From Pseudonocardia petroleophila (GTDB lineage Bacteria; Actinomycetota; Actinomycetes; Mycobacteriales; Pseudonocardiaceae), in NCBI RefSeq assembly GCF_014235185.1, contig NZ_CP060131.1:3355501-3419500 (forward strand): DNA of 64,000 nt, written 5' to 3'. The position numbers were made by a program, and so were the translations under genes. Below, in pieces: positions 16,486-24,314 of the stretch (the stretch's first letter is position 1; every line of letters begins with the position of its first letter). The notes below the pieces were generated by a model that had not been told where the DNA came from, did not search any database, and was given only the letters and a program-made list of their open reading frames with translations.

Positions 16486-17786
16486 CACCGGAGCCGGAGG
16501 TCGACCTCGGTTCCCGCGTCGAGTGGGCGATCGACCGGTACGGACCGCTCGCCGGCCTGGGGATCGGCACCGCGATCACGCTGGCGACACCGGGGATGAC
16601 CGGGGGCGGCGCCGGGCTGCTGGTCCCGGTCGTGGTCCTCGTGCTGGTGACCGCGGCCTGGACGCACGTGCTGGCCTTCCGCCCGACCGGCCCCGTCGAC
16701 GAGCGCGGGCGGCGGCCCGTGCGGGCGTCGGACCCCCGCGTCGGCCCCGTCTACGTCGTGGTGCTCCTCGGGCTGACGGCCGCGCTGGTGCAGCTGTCGC
16801 CCTGGTTCGCGTTCCTCGCGCTGGCGGGGTACGCCCACTCCTTCGAGTACCTGCCCGGCCGCTGGCGCTACGTCGGGATCACCGCGATGGCGGTGCTGCA
16901 CGCGTACTCGACGATCGGCGGCCGCTTCACCGACCTCGGTGACCCGTTCGTCGTCCTCGCCTGGGTGCTGATCACGGCGCTGATCGCGACGGTCGCGATC
17001 ACCTTCACCGTGATGGGGGCGCGGACCGCCGAGCTGTCGCTGCGCCGGGCCCGCACCATCGAGGAGCTCAACGAGACCAACCGCCGCCTCGCGGAGACCC
17101 TCGACGAGAACGCGGAGCTGCACGCCCGCCTGCTCGCCCGGGCCCGCGAGGCCGGGATCTCCGACGAGCGGGCGCGGATGGCCCGGGAGATCCACGACAC
17201 GATCGCCCAGGGCCTGACCGGTGTCGTCACGCAGCTGGAGGCGGCGGGCGGGGCCCGCGGCGAGACCCACGACCGGCACCTCGCGACCGCCGCCGCGCTG
17301 GCCAGGGAGAGCCTGACCGAGGCCCGCCGCTCGGTCGCCGCCCTCGCCCCCGGCCGCCTCGCCGACGCGCAGCTGCCCGACGCCGTCGCCGACACGGCGA
17401 AGGCGTGGGCGGAGACCGCGGGCGTCGACGTGCGGGTGGAGGTCACCGGGGAGCCGCGCCCGCTGCTGCCGGAGATCGAGGTCGCGCTGTTCCGCGTCGC
17501 GCAGGAGGCGCTGGCGAACGTGGGGCGGCACGCCGGGGCGACGCGGGCGGGCCTGACGCTGTCCTACATGGACGACGTGGTGGTGCTCGACGTCGTCGAC
17601 GACGGCTGCGGCTTCGATCCCGCGACCGTCACCGGACCCGCCGGCGGGTCGGGGTTCGGGATGGGTGCGATGGAGCAGCGGGTGCGGCGGGTCTCGGGCA
17701 CGCTGGAGATCGAGAGCGCACCGGGGGAGGGCACCGCGGTGAGCGCGAGCGTGCCGGCGATCCCGGTGCAGGAGGAGGACGCGTGA
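16476..17786 (+). CDS. NarL-type sensor histidine kinase
   Basis: 436 residues; GTG 16476 is favoured by the -10 spacing, GTG 16482 (GTGA overlap with the permease stop) is possible. Five to six membrane helices occupy about residues 20-185, then a coiled coil. The HisKA_3 phospho-acceptor is MAREIHDTIAQGLTGVVTQL. The HATPase domain has FRVAQEALANVGRHA, DVVDDGCGF and GSGFGMGAMEQRV. It should autophosphorylate the His in REIHD and pass phosphate to the next gene product. The membrane-embedded sensor with little extracellular part fits sensing of membrane-active compounds handled by the adjacent exporter. Confidence 0.92.
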   Translation: MGVTPEPEVDLGSRVEWAIDRYGPLAGLGIGTAITLATPGMTGGGAGLLVPVVVLVLVTAAWTHVLAFRPTGPVDERGRRPVRASDPRVGPVYVVVLLGLTAALVQLSPWFAFLALAGYAHSFEYLPGRWRYVGITAMAVLHAYSTIGGRFTDLGDPFVVLAWVLITALIATVAITFTVMGARTAELSLRRARTIEELNETNRRLAETLDENAELHARLLARAREAGISDERARMAREIHDTIAQGLTGVVTQLEAAGGARGETHDRHLATAAALARESLTEARRSVAALAPGRLADAQLPDAVADTAKAWAETAGVDVRVEVTGEPRPLLPEIEVALFRVAQEALANVGRHAGATRAGLTLSYMDDVVVLDVVDDGCGFDPATVTGPAGGSGFGMGAMEQRVRRVSGTLEIESAPGEGTAVSASVPAIPVQEEDA

Positions 17787-18418
17787 TCCGGGTGCTGATC
17801 GTCGACGACCACCCCGTCGTCCGCGACGGGCTGCGCGGCGTGATCGACGGCGAGGCCGACATGACCGTGGTCGGGGAGGCCGGGCACGGGGCGGAGGCGC
17901 TGGCGCGGGTGGAGTCGGGCACGGGCGTCGACGTCGTGCTCATGGACCTGCGGATGCCGGTCATGGGCGGCGTCGAGGCGATCCGGGAGCTGCGCCGCGC
18001 GGCCCCCGACACCCGCGTCCTCGTGCTCACCACGTTCGACTCCGACCGCGACGTCCTGCCCGCCGTCGAGGCCGGGGCCACCGGCTACCTGCTCAAGGAC
18101 ACCCCGCGCGACGAGCTGCTGCGCGCCGTCCGCGCCGCCCACCGGGGCGAGGCGGTGATCTCGCCCGCGGTCGCCGGGCGGCTGATGGGGCAGGTCCGCG
18201 CCCCGGTCCCCGACGCCCTGAGCGCGCGCGAGCTGCAGGTGCTGGGGTTCGTCGCGGCCGGGTCGACGAACCGCGAGACGGCGCGGGCGCTGTTCATCAG
18301 CGAGGCGACGGTGAAGACCCACCTGCTGCACGTCTACGCGAAGCTCGAGGTGCGCGACCGCGCGTCCGCGGTGGCCGCGGCCTACCGGCGCGGGCTGCTG
18401 CCGACCGACCCGCGCTGA
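17783..18418 (+). CDS. NarL/LuxR family response regulator
   Basis: 211 residues from GTG 17783 (GTGA overlap with the kinase). The receiver has the acidic pair VDDH, phospho-acceptor Asp in VVLMDLRMPVM (about residue 55), LTTF and GYLLKD. The LuxR helix-turn-helix at about 145-205 shows LSARELQVLGFVAAG and EATVKTHLLHVYAKL. It completes the exporter plus two-component module, whose likely target is the exporter promoter before 14849. Confidence 0.93.
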   Translation: MIRVLIVDDHPVVRDGLRGVIDGEADMTVVGEAGHGAEALARVESGTGVDVVLMDLRMPVMGGVEAIRELRRAAPDTRVLVLTTFDSDRDVLPAVEAGATGYLLKDTPRDELLRAVRAAHRGEAVISPAVAGRLMGQVRAPVPDALSARELQVLGFVAAGSTNRETARALFISEATVKTHLLHVYAKLEVRDRASAVAAAYRRGLLPTDPR

Positions 18419-18426
18419 CGAGCCGC

Positions 18427-19143
18427 TCAGTCCGGCACCGGCACCCCGACGGCCCACAGCACGCCCTCGCCCGCGGCGACGAACCCGAGCCGGGCGGCGA
18501 CGGCGCGGCTCGCCCGGTTCGCCGGCGACGTCGTCCAGCTCGGGACGCGCCCGCGGGCCCGGACGTCGTGCACGAGCGCGGCGGCGCACGCCGTGGACAG
18601 GCCTTCGCCGCGGTGCGCCGGGTCGGTGACGACGCCGACGTCCTCGTAGCGCGCCCCGACGAAGAACGGGACGGCGACCGACACCACCCGCCCGTCGCGC
18701 ACCACCGCCCGTGCGACGCCCGCCGCGGCGAGCCGGGCCGCCCCGCCCCAGGTCTCGTGGATCCACGCGCCGTCCGGGTGGAGCGCGGCGAGCGCCCCGG
18801 CGTCGGCCGGGCCGAGCAGCCGGGCGTCGGAGCGGGGGACGGGCACGTCGGGCGGCAGCTCGGCGAACAAGCGGCGCCACGCGGCGGATCCGCCGAGCAG
18901 CGGCGTCCACTCCGGCGCGGCGTCGACGAGGCCGGTGACGCCGCGCAGGTCGTCGGGGGTGAGGGCGTCGGGATCACCGGCGAGCGCGTGGTTGCCGCCG
19001 GGCAGCTCGACGTGCACCGCCCGCAGGCCCGGCCACCGGTCCACCCGGATCCGGCCGACGCCGGTCGCCGCGGCGTGCGCGTGGACCAGCGGCCCGGGAC
19101 GCTCGGGCACGAGGAGGCTGCGGGCGTCGAACACGGTGAGCAC
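18427..19143 (-). CDS. GNAT family N-acetyltransferase
   Basis: 238 residues from GTG 19143 (GGGAG about nine bases upstream). The C-terminal half is an FR47-like GNAT: VSVAVPFFVGARYEDVGVVT, the acetyl-CoA pyrophosphate loop HRGEGLSTACAAALV, and SPANRASRAVAARLGF. The N-terminal half is a variable substrate domain with WIHETWGGAARL. The acceptor substrate is unknown. It is convergent with the response-regulator gene, eight bases apart. Confidence 0.85.
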   Translation of the reverse strand: MLTVFDARSLLVPERPGPLVHAHAAATGVGRIRVDRWPGLRAVHVELPGGNHALAGDPDALTPDDLRGVTGLVDAAPEWTPLLGGSAAWRRLFAELPPDVPVPRSDARLLGPADAGALAALHPDGAWIHETWGGAARLAAAGVARAVVRDGRVVSVAVPFFVGARYEDVGVVTDPAHRGEGLSTACAAALVHDVRARGRVPSWTTSPANRASRAVAARLGFVAAGEGVLWAVGVPVPD

Positions 19144-19222
19144 GCGCTCACGCTCCCGGTCCGGGGGCGCGGCGGCCACCGGTTTCCGGCCGGTCACCGG
19201 CCCGGCCGGTACGGTGGGCCGC

Positions 19223-19540
19223 ATGCGGGGTCCCTGGGCACGGGTGAGCGGGTTCGTCCTGCTCGTCTCCGCGCTGTTCGGGGCCGTGCTCGTCGACGCA
19301 GGCCTGCTCGACGCGGGCCCCGCCGAGACCGGTTCGCTGCTGATCGGGGCCGTCGGCGCGCTGCTGCTCGTCTGGGGCGTCGCCCAGACCGGACCCTCCG
19401 CCGACGTCCCCGGGCCCGCCACCGCCGCCCGCGACCGCCGCCGCGCGACCGCCCGCCGCGCCGCGCCCCGCCAGCACGACCCGGACGCCGCCGGGCACAC
19501 CCGCTCCCGAGCCCCGTCGGAGACGTCACCGGCGGTGTAG
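19223..19540 (+). CDS. Small two-helix membrane protein, unknown function
   Basis: 105 residues from ATG 19223, with the -10 TACGGT (19210-19215) seven bases upstream, so leaderless. Two hydrophobic helices (about residues 9-28 and 37-55) are followed by an Arg/Pro/Ala-rich hydrophilic tail. No family recognised. It stands 53 bases before yidC in the same direction; a role beside YidC cannot be claimed from this alone. Confidence 0.55.
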   Translation: MRGPWARVSGFVLLVSALFGAVLVDAGLLDAGPAETGSLLIGAVGALLLVWGVAQTGPSADVPGPATAARDRRRATARRAAPRQHDPDAAGHTRSRAPSETSPAV

Positions 19541-19593
19541 CGACGCTCCCGCCGGACACGTGTCCCTCGTCCCGGCTGCCTCCGGAGTGTCCC

Positions 19594-20514
19594 GTGCTCG
19601 ACCCGATCTACTACACCGTGTCCGCCGTCATGTGGGTGTGGCACCAGCTGTTCGCTTTCCTGCTCGGCCCGACCAGCGGCCTGGGCTGGGCGCTGTCGGT
19701 GGTGTTCCTCGTGCTCACGCTGCGCGCCGTCATGATCAGGCCGTTCCTCGCCTCGGTGCGGTCCGGCCGGGCGATGCGCGCGCTCGCCCCGCAGGTCGCG
19801 CTGCTCAAGGAGCGCCACGGCGACGACCGCGCCGCACTCGCCCGCGCCACCCAGGAGCTCCAGCGCGAGCACGGGGTGAGCGTGGTCGGCGGCTGCCTGC
19901 CCGCGCTGCTGCAGATCCCCGTGTTCATCGGCCTGCTGCACGTCCTGCACGGGTTCAACCGGCCCGGGCTGACGTTCGAGCAGAACTCGGCGATCGCCAA
20001 CTACGTCTTCCCCCCCGACGACGTGCGCTCGTTCCTGCAGGCCCGGCTGTTCGGCGCGCCGCTGTCGTCGTACCTGTCCATGCCGCAGGACCTGCTCGAC
20101 TCCTTCGGCGCGCACGTCGACCGCTGGGAGGTCGCGGCCGTCACCCTGCCGCTCATGGTGGTCGCGGCCGTCGCCACGCACTTCACCGCGCGCCACTCGC
20201 TCGCCCAGCAGACGAACCCGACCGGGCCCGCCGCGTCGGTGATGCGCGCGACGCCGTGGATCTTCCCGCTCGGGGCGCTGGTCGGCGGGCTGTTCTTCCC
20301 GTTCCCGGTGGCGATCCTGCTCTACTGGCTGACCAACAACGTGTGGACGCTGGTGCAGCAGCGGATCGTGTTCAGCCGGCTCGGGCCGGTCGTGCCGCTG
20401 CCGCAGGCGGTGCCGGTCCCCGCGGCCGCCGCCCCGGCCCGCATCCCCGGGTCCAAGCCGGTCAAGCCGCGCCGGCACTCCTCGGGCCACCGGCCGAGCC
20501 GCAAGCGCCGCTGA
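19594..20514 (+). CDS. yidC: YidC/Oxa1 family membrane protein insertase
   Basis: 306 residues from GTG 19594 with CGGAG seven bases upstream. It begins LDPIYYTVSAVMWVWHQLFA, the Gram-positive-type start without a large extracellular P1 domain. LRAVMIRPFLASVRSGRAMR carries the conserved hydrophilic-groove arginine. Then come GGCLPALLQIPVFIGLLHVL and LLYWLTNNVWTLVQQ, with a basic tail (KPRRHSSGHRPSRKRR). It inserts proteins into the cytoplasmic membrane, alone or with SecYEG. There is no rnpA or rpmH beside it, so this looks like a second yidC copy rather than the one near the replication origin. Confidence 0.92.
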   Translation: MLDPIYYTVSAVMWVWHQLFAFLLGPTSGLGWALSVVFLVLTLRAVMIRPFLASVRSGRAMRALAPQVALLKERHGDDRAALARATQELQREHGVSVVGGCLPALLQIPVFIGLLHVLHGFNRPGLTFEQNSAIANYVFPPDDVRSFLQARLFGAPLSSYLSMPQDLLDSFGAHVDRWEVAAVTLPLMVVAAVATHFTARHSLAQQTNPTGPAASVMRATPWIFPLGALVGGLFFPFPVAILLYWLTNNVWTLVQQRIVFSRLGPVVPLPQAVPVPAAAAPARIPGSKPVKPRRHSSGHRPSRKRR

Positions 20515-21660
20515 TCACCAGCGCCGCAGCACGTGCAGCAGGAACTCCTCGTCGACGTGCTCGACGAGGGTCTCGAACCGGGGGTCCTCCAGCAGCACGC
20601 GGTGGGCCGCCGCCCCGTCGCGGGGGGCCTCCGCCGGCCAGCCGTCCCAGTGCACCAGCACGACGTCGCCGCCCAGCTCGACGGCCTCGGCGAGCCGGTC
20701 CACGACGGCGGCGAGGTCGTCGTCGGCGAGGTAGTAGAGGACCTCCGACAGCACGGCGAGGTCGATCCCGTCCGGGAGCGCGGCCGGGTCGGGCAGGGTG
20801 ATCCGGGCGACCTCGACGTGGTCGGGCACCGCCGCGGTGGTCTGCGCGACGGCGGAGTCGGTGAAGTCCGACGCCGTGATCCGGTCGCAGCGCGCCGCCA
20901 GGTCGCCGGTCAGCGCGCCGGTGCCGCAGGCCGGCTCGGCCGCGTGCCGGTAGCGCTCCGCGGGCAGGCAGGCGAGCACCAGCGCGCGCTTGCGGCGCTC
21001 GTACCAGGCCGTGCGGGTCTCCCAGGGGTCGCCGACGCCGCGGGCGTACAGCTCGTCGAAGCGTGCGCGGGGCGCCCCGGACGAGCGCGGGTACCGGAAC
21101 ACGACCTCCGTGCCCGCCTCCCGGACCGCCGCCGCGCCGAGGCGGGCCCTGGCCCGGCGCTTGGCCGCGCGCGCGTCGGCGTCGAGGGGGTGGGTGTAGG
21201 CGTGCTCCCACGGCACCCCCGGGTCGTCGGTGGCCATCCGCTCCCAGGTGCCCGCCGGGTAGCCGAAGCCGAACGCGGTCACGGGCGCGGCGGCGGCCGC
21301 GGCCCGGCCGGTGGCGGCGTGGCCGGGGTGCGGGTCGCCGGTCCACGGGGCCAGGACGGTGTCGGCGTCGCGCAGCAGCGGGACCAGGGCCGCGGTGAGT
21401 CCGTCGGCGGGCGGGTCGATGCGGTGCACCGGCGCCCCGTCCAGGCCGATCGTCGCCAGTGCGTCGTCGAGCGGGTCGGGCCCCGCCCCGGTCGCGACGA
21501 CGACCGCCACCTGCCCGCCCGCGTCCAGCACGGCGCGCAGCAGCCCGCCGACGGCGAGGATCCCGTCGTCCGGTCCGCTGGCGACGACGACCACGCGGCC
21601 CAGTGCGGCCGGGTCGATGGGCGGGGGAGCCGGGCGCCGGTCCGTCGGGGGGGACGTCAC
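20515..21660 (-). CDS. PIG-L deacetylase-like domain (degenerate) fused to SAM-dependent methyltransferase
   Basis: 381 residues from GTG 21660. Residues about 15-190 follow the PIG-L fold (VVVVASGPDDGILAVGGLL, VLAPWTGDPHPGHAATGRAA). The usual zinc motif AHPDDE reads SGPDDG and HPDH reads HPGH, and the acidic loop after the second strand is shortened, so deacetylase activity is probably lost. Residues about 210-380 are a class I methyltransferase of NodS type (AAEPACGTGALTGDLAARC, ASDFTDSAV, SEVLYYLADDD). PIG-L/methyltransferase fusions exist in actinobacteria; their substrate is unknown. The -10 TAGCTT (21674-21669) includes the TAG stop of the upstream monooxygenase gene. Confidence 0.82.
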   Translation of the reverse strand: MTSPPTDRRPAPPPIDPAALGRVVVVASGPDDGILAVGGLLRAVLDAGGQVAVVVATGAGPDPLDDALATIGLDGAPVHRIDPPADGLTAALVPLLRDADTVLAPWTGDPHPGHAATGRAAAAAAPVTAFGFGYPAGTWERMATDDPGVPWEHAYTHPLDADARAAKRRARARLGAAAVREAGTEVVFRYPRSSGAPRARFDELYARGVGDPWETRTAWYERRKRALVLACLPAERYRHAAEPACGTGALTGDLAARCDRITASDFTDSAVAQTTAAVPDHVEVARITLPDPAALPDGIDLAVLSEVLYYLADDDLAAVVDRLAEAVELGGDVVLVHWDGWPAEAPRDGAAAHRVLLEDPRFETLVEHVDEEFLLHVLRRW

Positions 21661-21671
21661 GGGAGAGCAAG

Positions 21672-23561
21672 CTACCCGGCGGGCTCGGTCACGAAGTCGT
21701 CCCAGTCCACCGCGCGCGTCATCGTCCAGTAGTCGACGATCCGCCACGGCAGCGTCGTGACCACCCGGCCCGCGGGGTTGCGGTACCAGTTCCGCATGCC
21801 GGGGTGGGTCCAGATCATCTGATCGTGGGCGGCGTCCTGGCGGGCGGCGTAGTCGGCGTGGGCCTCCGGCCGCACCTCGACGGCGCCGATGCCGTTCGCG
21901 GCCATCGTGCCCAGCGCGTCGAGGATGAACCGCATCTGGCACTCGACGACGGTGAACTGGCTGCCGCCGTGCCCCAGCGCCGTGCCGGGGCCGTTGGTGA
22001 GGAACAGGTTGGGGAACCCCGCCACGGCGACGCCGAGGTAGGCGTCGGGGTCGTCGTCGCCCCACAGGTCGCGGATCGAGACGCCGCCGCGCCCCCGCAC
22101 CTCGAACGGCAGCTGCAGGTGGGCCTCGAAGCCGGTGCACAGGACGACGACGTCGGCGTCGTGCTCGGTGCCGTCGGCCGCCCGGACCCCGCCCGGGGTG
22201 AACGCGGTGACGGGCTCGGTGACCAGCTCGACGTCGTCGCGGCGCAGCGCGGCGAACCAGCCGTTGTCGAGCAGCATCCGCTTGCCGAACGGCGGGTAGT
22301 CGGGCAGGGCCTTGGCGACGAGGTCGTCGCGGCCGGCCAGCTCCGTCTCCAGGTACCGGGTGAAGAAGCGCCGGTGGGCGTCGTTCGCGGCGCTGACCGA
22401 GCGCTCCGGGTGCTCCCACCGCGGGTCGACCTGCAGCGCCGGGTGCACGCGGTCGTTGACGTTCCAGGCCAGGCGCGTGCGGTACCAGCGCCGGTAGAAC
22501 GGCACGTGCTCGATCAGCAGCCGCTTCGCGGCGTCGACCTCGGCGAAGTAGACGTCATTGGGCGCGGCCCACTGCGGCGAGCGCTGGAACACCGTGACGT
22601 GCCCGGCCCGCTCCGCGATCGCCGGCACGATCTGCATCGCGCTCGCGCCGGTGCCGACGACCGCGACGCGCCTCCCGGTGACGTCGAGGTCCTCGGGCCA
22701 GCGCGCGGAGTGCACGACCGGGCCGTCGAAGGTGCCGGGGAGGTCGGGGACCTTCGGGCGGTTGAGCACGCCGATCGCGGTGATCACGGCGTCGGCGGTG
22801 ATCGTCTCGCCGTCGGCCGTGGTGACCGTCCAGCGCTGGTCGCCGTAGACCGCCGAGCGCACCTCGGTGCCGAACCGGATGACCCGGCGCAGGTCGTAGC
22901 GGTCGGCGATCTCGCGCAGGTAGCCGAGCACCTCGTCGCGCTTGCCGAAGTGGGTCGTCCACTGCCGCGGCGCGAACGAGTAGGAGTACAGGTGGCTGGG
23001 GGTGTCGACCCCGGCGCCGGGGTAGCGGTTCTCCAGCCAGGTGCCGCCGACGTCGTCGTTCTTCTCCAGCACCACGTGGTCGATCCCGGCCTCGCGCAGC
23101 CGGATCGCGGCGAGCATCCCCGACACCCCGGCCCCGATGACGACCACGCGGAACGGGCGGGCCGCGACCGGGACGGGCGAGGGCGGGCGGAACCCCATGT
23201 CGAGCGCGGCCATCGGCTCGTACTCGGCCGGGACCTCCTCGCCGACGGCCAGGGCCATCAGCGCGAGCAGGGCGTCGCCGGTGGGGGCGGGCACGGCGGG
23301 CGGGCGGCCGTCGGACCAGGCCAGCACCGCGTCGACGGCCGCCGCGCACAGCTCGCGCCGCACGTCGTCGGGGAACCCGCCGTCGTCGTGGTCGTCCATG
23401 CCGCGGCTGCGGGTGGGCCGGTACGGGTCGGCGAGCCAGCGCGGGTCGCCGGTGAGCTGGTGGAGCACGGCGACGAGCGAGGGGAGGTTGGCGTGCTCCA
23501 TCGCCGCGGCCAGCTCGTCCCGTCCCGGGGCGTGGCCGGGGGTCGGTTCCGTGAGCTCCAT
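21672..23561 (-). CDS. Flavin monooxygenase, Baeyer-Villiger type with N-terminal extension
   Basis: 629 residues from ATG 23561. About 130 helical residues precede the first Rossmann motif VVVIGAGVSGMLAAIRLREA. The NADPH motif is VAVVGTGASAMQI. The Baeyer-Villiger fingerprint FxGxxxHxxxW is exact: FDGPVVHSARWPED. FAD-site sequences GGTWLENRYPGAGVDTPSHL are also typical. Size and extension match the 4-hydroxyacetophenone monooxygenase branch, which turns ketones into esters. It is divergent from a nitroreductase and acyl-CoA synthetase-like gene, suggesting a catabolic module for a ketone, sterol or aromatic compound. The -10 box TAGGCT (23575-23570) is overlapped by a palindrome, a likely operator. 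Confidence 0.9.
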   Translation of the reverse strand: MELTEPTPGHAPGRDELAAAMEHANLPSLVAVLHQLTGDPRWLADPYRPTRSRGMDDHDDGGFPDDVRRELCAAAVDAVLAWSDGRPPAVPAPTGDALLALMALAVGEEVPAEYEPMAALDMGFRPPSPVPVAARPFRVVVIGAGVSGMLAAIRLREAGIDHVVLEKNDDVGGTWLENRYPGAGVDTPSHLYSYSFAPRQWTTHFGKRDEVLGYLREIADRYDLRRVIRFGTEVRSAVYGDQRWTVTTADGETITADAVITAIGVLNRPKVPDLPGTFDGPVVHSARWPEDLDVTGRRVAVVGTGASAMQIVPAIAERAGHVTVFQRSPQWAAPNDVYFAEVDAAKRLLIEHVPFYRRWYRTRLAWNVNDRVHPALQVDPRWEHPERSVSAANDAHRRFFTRYLETELAGRDDLVAKALPDYPPFGKRMLLDNGWFAALRRDDVELVTEPVTAFTPGGVRAADGTEHDADVVVLCTGFEAHLQLPFEVRGRGGVSIRDLWGDDDPDAYLGVAVAGFPNLFLTNGPGTALGHGGSQFTVVECQMRFILDALGTMAANGIGAVEVRPEAHADYAARQDAAHDQMIWTHPGMRNWYRNPAGRVVTTLPWRIVDYWTMTRAVDWDDFVTEPAG

Positions 23562-23571
23562 GGTCCAGCAG

Positions 23572-23587
23572 CCTAACGACGGTTAGG
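23572..23587. promoter_or_regulatory. Perfect palindrome over the monooxygenase -10 box
   Basis: CCTAAC-GACG-GTTAGG is a 6+6 inverted repeat 10 bases before the monooxygenase start; its left arm contains the minus-strand -10 TAGGCT. It is a good candidate operator for the TetR-type regulator at 25893. A plus-strand promoter (TTGACT 23608-23613, 17-base spacer, GATCCT 23631-23636) serves the nitroreductase operon nearby. Confidence 0.6.
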
Positions 23588-23672
23588 CAGTTGCGACAGC
23601 CAGCCTCTTGACTCCGTGCGTCGTCAGCTCGATCCTGCGGTGGTTGCGACTAACCATCGACAGGAGCCGGCA

Positions 23673-24314
23673 ATGGAGCTGACCGAAGTCATGCGGACGA
23701 CCGGGACCTGCCGGTACTTCCGACCCGATCCCGTGCCCGACGAGGTGCTGCACCGCGCGTTCGACGCCGCGCGCTTCGGCCCGCAGGGCGGCAACCGCCA
23801 GCCGGTCCGCTGGGTCGTCGTGCGCGAGGCGGCCACCAAGCAGGCCCTCGCCGACCTCTACCTCCCGCTGTGGAAGGCCTACTTCGACGGCATCGCCAGC
23901 GGCGAGGTCAACGTCGGGGCACTGCCCAAGACCGTGCTGGACGCCGACCACTTCGCCGAGAACCTCGCGACCGTGCCCGCGATCGTCGTCGCGTGCGCCG
24001 AGCTCGACGGCCTGCACCCGACCGACACCGGGCTCGACCGGCTCTCCGTCGTCGGCGGCGGCTCGATCTACCCGACGGTGCAGAACCTGTGCCTCGCGCT
24101 GCGCAACGAGGGCGTCGGCACCGCGTTCACGACGCTGCTGTGCATCACCGAGCCCGCCGTGCGGGAGCTGCTGTCGATCCCGGAGGGCTTCATCACCGCG
24201 GGACACATCGCGATCGGCTACCCCGAGCGGCCGTTCCCGACGAAGCTGACGCGGATGCCGGTCGAGGAGATCGTCTACGCGGAGTCGTTCGCCCGACCCC
24301 TGTTCTCCTCGTGA
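23673..24314 (+). CDS. Nitroreductase family protein
   Basis: 213 residues; ATG 23673 is preceded by AGGAG (23662-23666). The FMN-binding fold is clear: MRTTGTCRYFRPDPVPDEVL, FGPQGGNRQPVRWVVVR, and the C-terminal GFITAGHIAIGYPERPFP. Nitroreductase-fold proteins reduce nitro groups, quinones or enones with NAD(P)H in dimers. Being first in an operon with an acyl-CoA synthetase-like gene and TetR, and opposite a Baeyer-Villiger enzyme, it may act as an enone or flavin reductase of that pathway; this is inference. The ligase gene begins at a GTGA overlap. Confidence 0.88.
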   Translation: MELTEVMRTTGTCRYFRPDPVPDEVLHRAFDAARFGPQGGNRQPVRWVVVREAATKQALADLYLPLWKAYFDGIASGEVNVGALPKTVLDADHFAENLATVPAIVVACAELDGLHPTDTGLDRLSVVGGGSIYPTVQNLCLALRNEGVGTAFTTLLCITEPAVRELLSIPEGFITAGHIAIGYPERPFPTKLTRMPVEEIVYAESFARPLFSS

